A stretch of DNA of 64,000 bases from Chitinophaga niabensis (GTDB taxonomy: Bacteria; Bacteroidota; Bacteroidia; Chitinophagales; Chitinophagaceae), in assembly GCF_039545795.1 (NCBI RefSeq), contig NZ_CP154260.1, positions 2,733,001 to 2,797,000 on the forward strand. The letters run 5' to 3'. The notes under the pieces were generated by a model that was not told the origin of the DNA, made no database searches, and saw only the letters and a program-made list of their open reading frames with translations. Below are positions 54,760-63,931 of the stretch, piece by piece (position 1 is the stretch's first letter; every line of letters starts with the position of its first letter). A program made the translations under genes and the position numbers.

Positions 54760-56703
54760 TCATTCAAAAGGTTTGCGGTTTGTAACTTCATCCTGTATCA
54801 GGCTTACAAATTCTTCTACGGACATTGCGCCGAGATCTCCTTTGGCCTGCCTGCGTACAGCTACTTTGGCGTCTGATTCTTCTTTTTCTCCGAGCACCAG
54901 CATGTAAGGAACTTTCGCTACTTCCGCATCACGGATCTTTTTCCCGATCTTCTCGCTTCTATCATCAATTTCAGCGCGAATTTCCGCTTTTTTTAGCAAT
55001 TCTGCTACTTTTTCTGTATAAGCCTGGTACTTGTCACTGATCGGCAGCAATTTCACCTGGGTGGGTGTAAGCCATAACGGGAATTTACCTGCACAATGTT
55101 CTATCAGCACCGCAATGAAGCGCTCCAGCGAACCAAACGGCGCGCGGTGGATCATTACAGGACGGTGGATCCTATTATCAGCGCCTACATATTCCAGTTC
55201 AAAACGCTCCGGCAGATTGTAATCCACCTGGATGGTACCCAGCTGCCATTTACGGCCCAGGGCATCTTTCACCATGAAGTCCAGTTTGGGGCCGTAAAAT
55301 GCCGCCTCACCATATTCCACCACGGTTTTCAGCCCTTTTTCAGCAGCAGATTCTATGATCGCCTGCTCAGCCAGTTCCCAGTTCTCGTCTGATCCGATAT
55401 ATTTCGCACGGTCTTCTTTGTCTCTCAGCGAAATTTGTGCCGTATAATTTTCAAAGCCTAAACTTCCAAAAACATACAACACCAGGTCTATCACTTTGCA
55501 GAACTCTTCTTTCACCTGGTCCGGGCGGCAGAACAGGTGGGCATCGTCCTGTGTAAATCCGCGCACACGGGTGAGCCCGTGTAATTCTCCGTGCTGCTCG
55601 TAACGGTAAACAGTACCGAACTCCGCAAAACGCACCGGCAGGTCTTTGTAAGACTTGGGAGAAGTTTTATAGATCTCACAGTGATGCGGGCAGTTCATGG
55701 GTTTCAGCATGAACTCCTCACCTTCTTCCGGCGTATGAATAGCCTGGAAGCTGTCTTTCCCGTATTTCTCGTAGTGGCCTGAAGTGATGTACAGGTTCTT
55801 GTTCCCGATGTGGGGAGTAACAACCGGCAGGTAACCACTTTCTATCTGGGCTTTCTGCAGGAAGTTCTGCAGGCGCTCTCTCAGCATAGCACCTTTAGGC
55901 AGCCACAGCGGCAGGCCCAAACCTACTTTCTCAGAGAAGGCAAACAGTTCCAGTTCCTTACCCAGCTTGCGGTGGTCACGTTTCTTTGCTTCTTCGAGCA
56001 GGGCCAGGTACTCATCCAGTTCCTTTTGGGAAGGGAAAGTGATCCCGTAGATGCGGGTCAGCATCTTGTTGTTCTCATTCCCCAGCCAGTAAGCCCCGGC
56101 AATATTGGTGAGTTTTATCGCCTTGATAAAACCGGTGCTGGGAATGTGAGGGCCACGGCAGAGGTCCGTGAAATTGCCCTGGGTATAAAAAGTGATGGTA
56201 CCGTCTTCCAGTTTCTGCAAGAGGTCCAGCTTATAAGGGTCGTTCTTTTCAGTAAAGTACTTGATAGCGTCTGCCTTGGAAACATCCTTGCGTACGTATA
56301 CGCTGTTCAGTTTGGCCAGTTCAGCCATTTTGACTTCCAGCTTCCGCAGCTCTTCATCTGAGATCTGGCGGCCATCGAGATCCACATCGTAAAAGAAACC
56401 GCCGTTTTCAAGGGAAGGTCCATAACCGAACTTCACACCCGGGTACAGTGCCTCCAGCGCTTCTGCCATCAAATGCGCAGAAGAATGCCACATAGTAGCC
56501 TTACCGTCTGTATCCACCCACGTGAGCAGTTGTAATGTACCGTCTTGTGTAATGGGGCGGGAAGCATCTACCACCTGTCCGTTTACTTTTGCCGCTAAAA
56601 CTTTGCGGGCTAGGCCTTCGCTGATGGATTTGGCAATGTCCAGTGCTGATACACCCTGTTCATACTGTCGTACTGCGCCATCCGGAAATGTAATGTTGAT
56701 CAT
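54760..56703 (-). CDS. thrS: Threonine-tRNA ligase
   Basis: Class II aminoacyl-tRNA synthetase charging tRNA-Thr. I chose the ATG at 56703 ('[20 protein letters not shown]'), the start of the TGS domain; 647 residues matches the family. The editing domain has '[18 protein letters not shown]' (HxxxH zinc site) and the class II core has '[20 protein letters not shown]' (zinc Cys), '[20 protein letters not shown]' (motif 2) and '[20 protein letters not shown]' (motif 3). The anticodon-binding domain follows. It heads the operon with infC. No clear T-box or leader hairpin was seen in the 100 bases before it. Confidence 0.97.
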   Translation of the reverse strand: MINITFPDGAVRQYEQGVSALDIAKSISEGLARKVLAAKVNGQVVDASRPITQDGTLQLLTWVDTDGKATMWHSSAHLMAEALEALYPGVKFGYGPSLENGGFFYDVDLDGRQISDEELRKLEVKMAELAKLNSVYVRKDVSKADAIKYFTEKNDPYKLDLLQKLEDGTITFYTQGNFTDLCRGPHIPSTGFIKAIKLTNIAGAYWLGNENNKMLTRIYGITFPSQKELDEYLALLEEAKKRDHRKLGKELELFAFSEKVGLGLPLWLPKGAMLRERLQNFLQKAQIESGYLPVVTPHIGNKNLYITSGHYEKYGKDSFQAIHTPEEGEEFMLKPMNCPHHCEIYKTSPKSYKDLPVRFAEFGTVYRYEQHGELHGLTRVRGFTQDDAHLFCRPDQVKEEFCKVIDLVLYVFGSLGFENYTAQISLRDKEDRAKYIGSDENWELAEQAIIESAAEKGLKTVVEYGEAAFYGPKLDFMVKDALGRKWQLGTIQVDYNLPERFELEYVGADNRIHRPVMIHRAPFGSLERFIAVLIEHCAGKFPLWLTPTQVKLLPISDKYQAYTEKVAELLKKAEIRAEIDDRSEKIGKKIRDAEVAKVPYMLVLGEKEESDAKVAVRRQAKGDLGAMSVEEFVSLIQDEVTNRKPFE

Positions 56704-56803
56704 AAATCCTGTTCTCAAATAAAATGCATGCGAAATTACGAAATCCATTAGTAATTACGAATTACGAATTACGCTGATTTGACTGTTATGTGGAAGCACC
56801 GGC

Positions 56804-57676
56804 CTATATTTTCATCAACAGGCGGAAAAGATGACTGCTGCCATCGTCATTATCTGCCACCAGTATAAGTTCCGGAGAATTGCCTGATTCCCGCAAACAA
56901 ATTGATTCTATCTTCTTTTTAAAGAAAAGTGGCGAAATACCTTCCAGCCGGACCCATTCATCCGGCCAAACCCTGTCTTTCAGGAGTGCCATGGAAGCAT
57001 TCCGGATCAATCCTACCCTGCTCTCTCCTATCTCACCGTCATCATACACATTAGCCGTATCTTCAGAGGAGGCTGTAAAGAACAACCAATCCCTTTCAGG
57101 CCACCAGGCGAGGCCGGAAATACCGGTAAACCCGGTTGTTTCCTCCGGCAATATCAACTCGCTGCAATGCGTGCTGGTGGGACTTTTCCATACATCCACC
57201 ACCGGGCTGTATATCAGTGTATTATACGGATGATGTTTATGCCCCCTGTTTCCCAGCAGGATGCCGCTTCCAAAAGCTGTAGCCGCTTCTATGTTAAGCT
57301 CAGTCAGCCCATGGCTGCGCAATTGTGTATAAAACGGCCCAAGGTTCAGTATTGATGGGGACTCTTGCCCAAAATCCCAGAGCGCGGCATGGTCCCGCTG
57401 CGGGGAAAGAGAACCGGAACCCAGCAACAGCAATGCTTTACTCCCTTCCGTTCCCACAATTGCCAGGCTTTCCCAATCCCTTTTTTCCTTTTTGGGTATC
57501 CTGTATTGATCCGGCCCCGGAATGGGCGTAACACTAACCAAAGCAAAATCATCATCCAGGGAATAGATGCAACTGGCATCATCCCCTGCGATGTAAAAAA
57601 GGCCGTTATGGTATTCAATACCTGAAGCGGAAGGGATATCCGGAAATTCAACGGAGGAATGCAATGAGAGGATCAT
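56804..57676 (-). CDS. Uncharacterised beta-propeller-like protein
   Basis: A 290-residue soluble protein without a signal peptide. Repeated four-stranded patterns ('ASGIEYHNGLFYIAGDDASC', 'DWESLAIVGTEGSKALLLLG', 'LNIEAATAFGSGILLGNRGH', 'GISGLAWWPERDWLFFTASS', 'KIESICLRESGNSPELILVA') suggest a five- or six-bladed beta-propeller of the SdiA-regulated or phytase-like kind. Conserved acidic 'DWESLA', 'NIEA' and 'ADNDDGSS' could bind a metal. I do not recognise a named family with confidence (DUF6929-like is possible). It is divergent from the DNA glycosylase gene and lies downstream of nothing on its strand. Confidence 0.7.
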   Translation of the reverse strand: MILSLHSSVEFPDIPSASGIEYHNGLFYIAGDDASCIYSLDDDFALVSVTPIPGPDQYRIPKKEKRDWESLAIVGTEGSKALLLLGSGSLSPQRDHAALWDFGQESPSILNLGPFYTQLRSHGLTELNIEAATAFGSGILLGNRGHKHHPYNTLIYSPVVDVWKSPTSTHCSELILPEETTGFTGISGLAWWPERDWLFFTASSEDTANVYDDGEIGESRVGLIRNASMALLKDRVWPDEWVRLEGISPLFFKKKIESICLRESGNSPELILVADNDDGSSHLFRLLMKI

Positions 57677-57714
57677 CCTTCAAACTTAAAATTTTATATC
57701 GAAATTGCGGCCCT

Positions 57715-58407
57715 ATGCTTTCATTTGCAGATCATATCATTCAGTTCAATACACACCTGAGCTTTACCGGCAAATTACCGGAGGGTATCCGCATCATGAA
57801 CCCTTTTAAGGAACAACCGGGCGTGGTAGAAACCATGACGAAGTTCTATAAGAAATTCTACCAGGACCATCACCCGCGGCGCATGATCGTAGGCATCAAT
57901 CCCGGGCGGCTGGGCGCAGGCCTTACAGGAGTTCCTTTCACAGACTCCCACCGGCTGGCAGACCCTTGCGGCATTATTATCCCGGGTATCAAAACATTTG
58001 AACCTTCTTCTGTTTTTGTGTATGATGTGATCGCCGCATATGGCGGCCCGGAAGCATTCTACAGGGATTTCTACATCGGCTCCATGTCTCCCCTGGGCTT
58101 TACCGCATTGAAAGCCGGTGGAAAAGAAGTGAACTACAATTACTACGACAGCAAAGCCTTAACCGCAGCAGTATATGATTTCATGGTATCCAATATCCAC
58201 AAACAACTGGATTTTGGGATGGACCGTTCCGTGGGTTATTGCCTGGGAACGGGTAAAAATGCAGCGTTCCTTACCCAACTGAATGAGAAGGAACGCTTCT
58301 TTAAAAAGATTGTGCCGCTGGAGCATCCAAGATTTGTAATGCAATACCGCAACAAACGGAAACAGGAATATATCGATAAATACCTTGCCGCTTTCAGTGA
58401 CTATTGA
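57715..58407 (+). CDS. SMUG2-like uracil-DNA glycosylase family protein (DUF4918)
   Basis: A 230-residue enzyme of the uracil-DNA glycosylase superfamily, which removes damaged bases by cutting the glycosidic bond in base-excision repair. I chose the ATG at 57715, because the earlier one overlaps the divergent gene's start. Motif 1 is 'RMIVGINPGRLGAGLTGVPF' (catalytic Asn in GINPG), and motif 2 'LEHPRFVMQYR' holds the His and minor-groove loop. The layout matches the SMUG2 group described from Pedobacter, which acts on uracil and xanthine. The 3' end overlaps the convergent DUF3347 gene by 7 bases. Substrate range is inferred by family. Confidence 0.85.
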   Translation: MLSFADHIIQFNTHLSFTGKLPEGIRIMNPFKEQPGVVETMTKFYKKFYQDHHPRRMIVGINPGRLGAGLTGVPFTDSHRLADPCGIIIPGIKTFEPSSVFVYDVIAAYGGPEAFYRDFYIGSMSPLGFTALKAGGKEVNYNYYDSKALTAAVYDFMVSNIHKQLDFGMDRSVGYCLGTGKNAAFLTQLNEKERFFKKIVPLEHPRFVMQYRNKRKQEYIDKYLAAFSDY

Positions 58408-58991
58408 AAACGCAGTGTATCCGTTACAGATCCGCAGGTAAGCATGGCATCACCAAAATAAGGGTTCAGGATCTCTGCTTTATCGCTTAACCAGTAAGCG
58501 CCTTTATCATTAAACGCCATCGGGCAATATTGCCGGTAAACGGTGCTGCCTTTCAGGCCCGTTGCCTTCACCAGGTCATACATCATTTCAGAAACCATAT
58601 TGAAAGACTCCCTGCGTGCATCCAGACCGCCTTTTTCTATTAGCAGGCCCTGTAATTCCGCCGCAATATCGCCGGCATTCACTTCCAGCTGGCTTCCCCG
58701 GGCTGAATCCACTCCCAGTCTGGCAATCGGAAGGCTATCCAGGTGCTGTTTCAGGGAAACAGCCGCCAGGTCTGCTGCCAGGGTATCTGATTTCACCAAA
58801 GCGCCGGAGAGTTGGTAATAGGCCGTCATGGTTAGCTTCAGCGAATCGTAAAATTCATCGGAAAACGGCGCCTGCAGGTCGCCGGAGGTGGTTTGTGCTG
58901 TTGTATCTGCCGAAGATCTGGTGCCAGATTGCTGGCAGGCTGCGAACAAGGCTGCTGTAGCTAATATCCAAACATATTGATTCAAACGCAT
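58401..58991 (-). CDS. DUF3347 domain lipoprotein
   Basis: A 196-residue lipoprotein (signal 'WILATAALFAAC', lipobox Cys at residue 19). After a Ser/Thr-rich linker comes the DUF3347 domain: 'DSLKLTMTAYYQLSGALVKS', helices, and the C-terminal motif 'YCPMAFNDKGAYWLSDKAEI' with 'NPYFGDAMLTCGSV'. The conserved 'CPMA...ML.CG' pair (Cys/Met) is often found fused to CusB-type adaptors and near copper genes, so binding of Cu(I) is a reasonable guess. It is a lone gene, divergent from the ABC-F gene. Confidence 0.87.
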   Translation of the reverse strand: MRLNQYVWILATAALFAACQQSGTRSSADTTAQTTSGDLQAPFSDEFYDSLKLTMTAYYQLSGALVKSDTLAADLAAVSLKQHLDSLPIARLGVDSARGSQLEVNAGDIAAELQGLLIEKGGLDARRESFNMVSEMMYDLVKATGLKGSTVYRQYCPMAFNDKGAYWLSDKAEILNPYFGDAMLTCGSVTDTLRFQ

Positions 58992-59007
58992 ACGATATGA
59001 TTTGTGA

Positions 59008-59039
59008 CAAATATAGCACCAAAAAATGTACTATCTTTG
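59008..59039. promoter_or_regulatory. Overlapping divergent -7 elements
   Basis: TATATTTG on the minus strand (59015-59008, for the DUF3347 gene) and TATCTTTG on the plus strand (59032-59039, for the ABC-F gene) both match TAnnTTTG. The promoters face away from each other and would compete for polymerase. Confidence 0.55.
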
Positions 59040-59061
59040 CGCGTTTAATAGCAATTTAAGT

Positions 59062-60999
59062 ATGCTCATCGCACTGCAGGACATAACATTCGAATTCGGC
59101 GCAAGAACCATCATCAAAGATTCTTCCTTGCATATTATTCCGGGAGACCGCATCGGGCTGATCGGCCTGAACGGTACCGGTAAATCCACCCTTCTCCGCA
59201 TTATCAACGGAGAATACTCCATTTCCAAAGGAAGTGTGAATAAGATCCGCAACCTGAGCCTTGGCTTCTTTAACCAGGACCTCCTGAGTTTTGAAACAGA
59301 CGACAACATCCTCAATGTGGGCATGACGGCGTTCGCTGAAGCGCTGAAGGTGGAAAAAGAACTGGAAGAACTCACCGAAAAACTGGAACATACCCAGGAT
59401 GAAGCCACCCTGCATGCGTACAGCGATAAACTGCATGAATTCGATATCCTCGATGGTTATAACATCCGCCATAAAACAGCTACCGTGCTGGAAGGCCTTG
59501 GTTTTACCACGGCAGACCTGGAACGCCCTTACAACCAATTCTCCGGAGGATGGCGTATGCGGGTACTGCTGGCCAGGATCATCCTGCAAAAGCCGGATGT
59601 ATTAATGCTCGATGAACCTACGAACCACCTTGACCTTCCATCCATCGAATGGCTGGAGAAATACCTTTCCAATTACGATGGTGCAGTGATCATCGTGTCC
59701 CACGACCGGTATTTCCTGGACAGGATGGTGAACAAAGTAGTGGAGTTATATCAACAGGAACTCCATCACTATGCCGGTAACTACTCCGATTATGAAGAGG
59801 AGAAAGTAATGCGCCGCGAATTACAGCAACGCGCTTACGAAAACCAGCAGGATTATATCAAACAACAGGAACGTTTTATAGAACGATTTAAAGCGAAAGC
59901 ATCCAAAGCTGCACAGGCACAAAGTATTGCCAAACGGCTGGATAAGATCGAAAGGATTGAACAAACGGATAGCGGTCCATCCAAGATCAGGATGAACTTT
60001 ACCGTAGATAAAATGCCCGGTAAGATCCTCACTACTTTGGAGAATGTGAGCAAATCTTTTGGCAACCTCACCATTTTGAAAAATACCAGTGCAGAGATCA
60101 ACCGCGGAGATAAAATTGCCCTGATCGGTGCCAACGGTAAAGGTAAATCCACCCTGCTCCGTGTGATTGCAGGAACGGAACCATTTGAAGGGAACCGTGT
60201 TCCAGGCCATAACGTAGTTACCAGTTTCTATGCACAGCACCAGCTGGAGGCATTACATATGGATAATGAGATCCTGGAAGAGCTGAAGAGCGTAGGCAGC
60301 GGTCGTTCCGAAGTGGAACTGCGTACCCTGCTGGGTTGTTTCCTGTTCCAGGGAGATGATGTTTTCAAAAAGATAAGGATCCTTTCCGGAGGAGAAAAAG
60401 CCCGTGTGGCATTGGGTAAAGTGATCATTGGCCAGGCTAACTTCCTGCTGCTGGATGAGCCCACCAACCACCTGGATATGAACTCTGTTGAGATGCTGAT
60501 CGATGCATTGGGTAAATATGAAGGCAGCCTGGTACTCGTGTCGCACGACCGGTATTTTGTAAGCAAAACTGCTAACAAGATCTGGGAGATCGTAGATGGA
60601 GAGATCAAGGAATTCAAAGGCAATTATACAGAGTGGGAAGAATGGAAGAAACGCCAGGCATTGGCAGCAGCACCACCCAAGGCTGAAAAAAAAAGTCCTC
60701 CAATAGCCCAGCCAGTGCAGGCACCGCAAAAAACGTCTATTGATAAAGACCTGAAGCGGGAACTGCAAAAACAACAAAAGCAGGCACAGCAACTGGAAGA
60801 GCGGATCAGCAAGCTGAAAGAGCAACTGAAGCAACTGGAGACAGATATGGCCAGCCCGGATGTATACGGTGACAAGCAGAAATTCCGCAACACGGAAGAT
60901 GCGTATAAGAAAGCCAACACAGAACTCACTAAAGCGAATGCAGAATACGAGGAAGTGTTTGAAAAAGTGATGGAGCTGGAAGAGAAAATGAATGGATAA
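59062..60999 (+). CDS. ABC-F family ATPase (Uup/YdiF-like)
   Basis: A 645-residue soluble tandem ABC protein with no membrane segment. ABC-F proteins act on the ribosome, relieving stalls or protecting it from drugs. I chose the ATG at 59062 ('MLIALQDITFEFGARTIIKD'). Walker A motifs are 'GLNGTGKSTLL' and 'GANGKGKSTLL'; signatures 'FSGGWRMRVLLARI' and 'LSGGEKARVALGK'; Walker B/switch 'LMLDEPTNHLDLPSIEWL' and 'LLLDEPTNHLDMNSVEML'. The interdomain P-site linker spans residues about 240-300, and a C-terminal coiled coil about 555-645. The latter resembles Uup, which also binds DNA. Resistance function is not implied. Confidence 0.94.
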   Translation: MLIALQDITFEFGARTIIKDSSLHIIPGDRIGLIGLNGTGKSTLLRIINGEYSISKGSVNKIRNLSLGFFNQDLLSFETDDNILNVGMTAFAEALKVEKELEELTEKLEHTQDEATLHAYSDKLHEFDILDGYNIRHKTATVLEGLGFTTADLERPYNQFSGGWRMRVLLARIILQKPDVLMLDEPTNHLDLPSIEWLEKYLSNYDGAVIIVSHDRYFLDRMVNKVVELYQQELHHYAGNYSDYEEEKVMRRELQQRAYENQQDYIKQQERFIERFKAKASKAAQAQSIAKRLDKIERIEQTDSGPSKIRMNFTVDKMPGKILTTLENVSKSFGNLTILKNTSAEINRGDKIALIGANGKGKSTLLRVIAGTEPFEGNRVPGHNVVTSFYAQHQLEALHMDNEILEELKSVGSGRSEVELRTLLGCFLFQGDDVFKKIRILSGGEKARVALGKVIIGQANFLLLDEPTNHLDMNSVEMLIDALGKYEGSLVLVSHDRYFVSKTANKIWEIVDGEIKEFKGNYTEWEEWKKRQALAAAPPKAEKKSPPIAQPVQAPQKTSIDKDLKRELQKQQKQAQQLEERISKLKEQLKQLETDMASPDVYGDKQKFRNTEDAYKKANTELTKANAEYEEVFEKVMELEEKMNG

Positions 61000-61018
61000 G
61001 ATTATTTAAAGTATAGAT

Positions 61019-61053
61019 AAAAAAGGCTGCCTTACGAAGGTGGCTTTTTTTAT
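61019..61053 (+). terminator. Terminator of the ABC-F gene
   Basis: A/T-rich outer stem with inner GC pairs (AAAAAAGGCTGCC with GGTGGCTTTTTTT, one bulged G and two wobble pairs) ending in seven Ts. Confidence 0.55.
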
Positions 61054-61073
61054 TTTTAGTATTTTGCATTCCT

Positions 61074-61946
61074 ATGAAAAAACTATTCCTATTCCTATTC
61101 CTCTTCATTTGCCTTTCAAACACCCTGCATGCACAGGATTTCCCCGATATGCGCAGTTGGTCGTTATACGGTGACTCTATAGAACGCTATATCTTTGCAG
61201 ACACCGCATTTGTGCGTATCACACCAGATACAAAACAAGCTCCTATAGACACCCTGCTGGCCGGTGACAACATCACTATAGTAAACATCACGCACAATGC
61301 CCTCACCATCCGCGGTCTCAAAGGCCCCTGGTTGCAGGTGAGCTATCAGAAAAACGGTGAATCAAAAACCGGCTACATCTGGCAGGGCCTGGTGAGCTGT
61401 GCCCCCATGCGCCGTGGAGAGATCAAATTTGTATATGGCATTGAGCGCCGTGCAGATAGCGTGTCCGCCTCCAAAGACACGATACACCGGTACCTGGTAA
61501 GACTTAAGGTAATACAGAATGGCAGCATCCTCGCTAAAGCCGCATTTGTAACAGACGATGATGAAAGCGCCAATTTCAGCATGGGTAAAGTCATGAGCGG
61601 AATGGGTTTAACCAATGTACAATATATCATTGTACTCACTTTTAGCGGCGAAGCCTGCGCCATCCCTACGTATGACTATTATTTTGCCCTCACCAAAGAT
61701 AATCAGCTGATCCGCCTGCCTGAAAAAACCAATATCGGCGATGCCGGTGTTTTCTACCATGCAGAATCATTCACTTTCCCTAATGAAAAGAATGGCAAGC
61801 CAGACATGGTGATCTGGGATATGATCGAAGAAGAAACCACAGAGAAAGTAGATAAAGACGGCAACGAAATATTGAAGGTAACCGGTAAAAAAACGGTGAA
61901 TTATGCCTGGGATGCGGTGAATGGTAAGTTTACTGTCGCGAAATAA
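61074..61946 (+). CDS. Secreted protein with SH3-like domain
   Basis: A 290-residue exported protein: signal peptide 'MKKLFLFLFLFICLSNTLHA' cut before 'QDFPDM'. Residues about 42-105 look like a bacterial SH3 domain ('VRITPDTKQAPIDTLLAGDN', 'IRGLKGPWLQVSYQKNGES', 'GYIWQGLVS'), often a cell-wall-peptide or protein binder. The C-terminal 180 residues are beta-rich with no recognised family, ending in 'KKTVNYAWDAVNGKFTVAK'. It stands alone, between an ABC-F gene and the AraC remnant, whose frame overlaps its 3' end on the other strand. Role unknown. Confidence 0.75.
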   Translation: MKKLFLFLFLFICLSNTLHAQDFPDMRSWSLYGDSIERYIFADTAFVRITPDTKQAPIDTLLAGDNITIVNITHNALTIRGLKGPWLQVSYQKNGESKTGYIWQGLVSCAPMRRGEIKFVYGIERRADSVSASKDTIHRYLVRLKVIQNGSILAKAAFVTDDDESANFSMGKVMSGMGLTNVQYIIVLTFSGEACAIPTYDYYFALTKDNQLIRLPEKTNIGDAGVFYHAESFTFPNEKNGKPDMVIWDMIEEETTEKVDKDGNEILKVTGKKTVNYAWDAVNGKFTVAK

Positions 61947-62174
61947 ATCACTTAACGCTTCATATTGAAATGGCCTGACCCCTGTATGCTCTTTAAAAAC
62001 CTTACAGAAGATAGCGGAAGAATTATATCCGCAAAGGTACGCTGCATCGGCCATCTGCCGCAATGTAATTTGCCCGTGCAGGTTTTCTTTCCCGAACTTT
62101 ATAACCTTTTGTGTATTTTTTATAAAAACCTCAGGTAGGTTAATTATATTATAGAAATAACTCAGCAGGTTATC
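61930..62174 (-). pseudogene. AraC-family regulator remnant (HTH fragment)
   Basis: Translating the minus strand upstream of the ATG at 62063 shows an in-frame stop at 62177-62175, then about 75 codons resembling the C-terminal DNA-binding part of AraC regulators: 'FIKNTQKVIKFGKENLHGQI', 'TLRQMADAAYLCGYNSSAIF' and 'CKVFKEHTGVRPFQYEAL'. This matches one helix-turn-helix plus the conserved 'FKxxTGxxPxxY' end. The ligand-binding domain and any start are absent, and the frame reads through into antisense sequence of the neighbouring gene. It is probably a decayed regulator. It adjoins the dehydratase operon it may once have controlled. Confidence 0.6.
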
Positions 62175-62207
62175 TTAAATGGACCCTGCACTTTTATTTT
62201 TATAAAC

Positions 62208-63920
62208 ATGAAAAAAGATCTGCGAAGCCAAAAATGGTTTGGAAAAAAAGGCAAAGATGGATTTATATACCGGGCCTGGATGAAAAACCAGGGCATCCCC
62301 GATTATGAATTCAGGGGCAAACCTGTTATCGGGATCTGTAATACCTGGTCTGAACTCACGCCTTGCAACGCTCATTTCAGGGAACTGGCAGAATCTGTCA
62401 AACGGGGTGTGATCGAAGCGGGAGGATTACCACTTGAGTTCCCTGTAATGTCGCTCGGAGAAACACTCATAAAACCCACAGCAATGCTTTACCGGAACCT
62501 GGCAAGCATGGATGTGGAAGAATCCATCCGTGCCAATCCGCTGGACGGAGTTGTGTTATTGTGTGGTTGCGATAAAACAACACCATCACTGGTGATGGGT
62601 GCCTGCAGCGTGGATCTCCCAACGATTGTGGTTTCCGGCGGAGCCATGCTAACCGGCAAATACAATGGCAAGGATATTGGAACAAGTGATCTATGGCGCT
62701 TTTCCGAAGATGTCCGCTCAGGAATTATGAGTGAAGAAGAGTTGAATATAGCAGAATCCGGTATGTGCAGGAGCCGTGGTCATTGCGCAGTTATGGGCAC
62801 CGCTTCATCAATGGCTTGTATGGTGGAAGCACTGGGCTTATCTCTTCCCGGCAATGCCGCCATCCCGGCGGTTGATGCCAACAGGAAGGTATTGGCGCAG
62901 TTATCCGGAAAAAGGATCGTGGAAATGGTCCGGGAAGATCTCAGGTTATCAGCGATCCTTACACGACAGGCATTTGAAAATGCTATAAGGATAAACGCAG
63001 CTGTTGGCGGGTCTACCAACTTCGTTATTCATCTACTGGCTATTGCCGGCAGAATAGGCATATCATTAAAACTGGAAGATTTTGACCAGTTCTCCCGTAA
63101 CATTCCCCTTATTGCCAATCTTCAGCCATCAGGTAAATATTTCATGGAGGACTTCTATTACGCCGGGGGATTGCCTGCAGTAATGAAACAGATCGAAAAT
63201 CATTTACACGGTGATTGCGTTACTGTAAATGGAAGGAAGATCGCTGAAAATATCAAAAATGCGAAAACATGGAATACTGAAGTTATTGCGCCCGCTGATG
63301 CTCCCGTTAATATACACTCCGGAATTGCAGTGCTGAAAGGCAGCCTGTGTGAGAATGGAAGTGTTATTAAACCGTCAGCTGCAAGCCCTCAATTAATGAA
63401 ACACAAAGGAAAGGCTGTTGTATTTGAAAATATTGAAGATTATAAGGCACGTATCAATGATCCATTGCTTGATGTTAACGAAACCAGCGTGCTGGTGCTC
63501 AAAAACGCCGGACCCAAAGGTTATCCCGGAATGCCGGAGGTTGGAAATATGGGCCTCCCCACCAAACTGCTGCTCAAAGGAGTAACAGACATGGTACGGA
63601 TTTCGGATGGAAGGATGAGTGGAACCGGATTTGGAACGGTTGTGCTGCATGTTTCACCGGAAGCGGCAGAAAACGGAACATTTGCCCTGGTAGAAAATGG
63701 AGACCTGATAGAACTTGATGTGGAAAACCGGGTATTAAATCTACTTGTAGACCCAATGGAACTCAACAATCGGAAAAATAAGCGTGTTGCCTTTAAAAGC
63801 CCATTCAACCGGGGCTATGTACGCCTGTTCATTGATCATGTTGAACAGGCAGACAAAGGAGCCGATTTTGATTTTCTTAAAGGCGGGTCTGGCAGCGAAG
63901 TATCCAGAGACTCTCACTAA
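62208..63920 (+). CDS. IlvD/Edd-family sugar-acid dehydratase
   Basis: A 570-residue iron-sulfur hydro-lyase that removes water from a 2,3-dihydroxy acid. Cluster and Mg ligands are visible: Cys in 'GICNTWSELTPCNAHFRELA', the 'LLCGCDKTTPSLVMGAC' loop (Cys and carbamylated Lys), and Cys in 'CRSRGHCAVMGTASSMACMV'. The last pattern fits the pentonate branch (L-arabinonate/D-xylonate-type dehydratases, [2Fe-2S]) better than the branched-chain IlvD. The C-terminal swivel domain has 'RISDGRMSGTGFGTVVLHVS'. Length fits that branch. An SDR gene starts 11 bases after it, so a sugar-acid oxidation operon is likely. The exact substrate is inference. Confidence 0.9.
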   Translation: MKKDLRSQKWFGKKGKDGFIYRAWMKNQGIPDYEFRGKPVIGICNTWSELTPCNAHFRELAESVKRGVIEAGGLPLEFPVMSLGETLIKPTAMLYRNLASMDVEESIRANPLDGVVLLCGCDKTTPSLVMGACSVDLPTIVVSGGAMLTGKYNGKDIGTSDLWRFSEDVRSGIMSEEELNIAESGMCRSRGHCAVMGTASSMACMVEALGLSLPGNAAIPAVDANRKVLAQLSGKRIVEMVREDLRLSAILTRQAFENAIRINAAVGGSTNFVIHLLAIAGRIGISLKLEDFDQFSRNIPLIANLQPSGKYFMEDFYYAGGLPAVMKQIENHLHGDCVTVNGRKIAENIKNAKTWNTEVIAPADAPVNIHSGIAVLKGSLCENGSVIKPSAASPQLMKHKGKAVVFENIEDYKARINDPLLDVNETSVLVLKNAGPKGYPGMPEVGNMGLPTKLLLKGVTDMVRISDGRMSGTGFGTVVLHVSPEAAENGTFALVENGDLIELDVENRVLNLLVDPMELNNRKNKRVAFKSPFNRGYVRLFIDHVEQADKGADFDFLKGGSGSEVSRDSH

Positions 63921-63931
63921 TATTTTTCAGC

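Noticed and set aside
56752..56774. Three 7-base ATTACGA repeats before thrS
   Set aside because: They are short and A/T-rich, lie in a spacer, and match no known regulatory pattern.
59062..60999. ABC-F gene as an antibiotic-resistance determinant
   Set aside because: The coiled-coil C-terminus and linker resemble housekeeping Uup-type proteins rather than resistance-type ABC-F proteins.
62208..63920. Branched-chain amino-acid IlvD
   Set aside because: The motif SRGHCAVMGTASSMA and the SDR neighbour fit pentonate-type dehydratases better; no other ilv gene is nearby.
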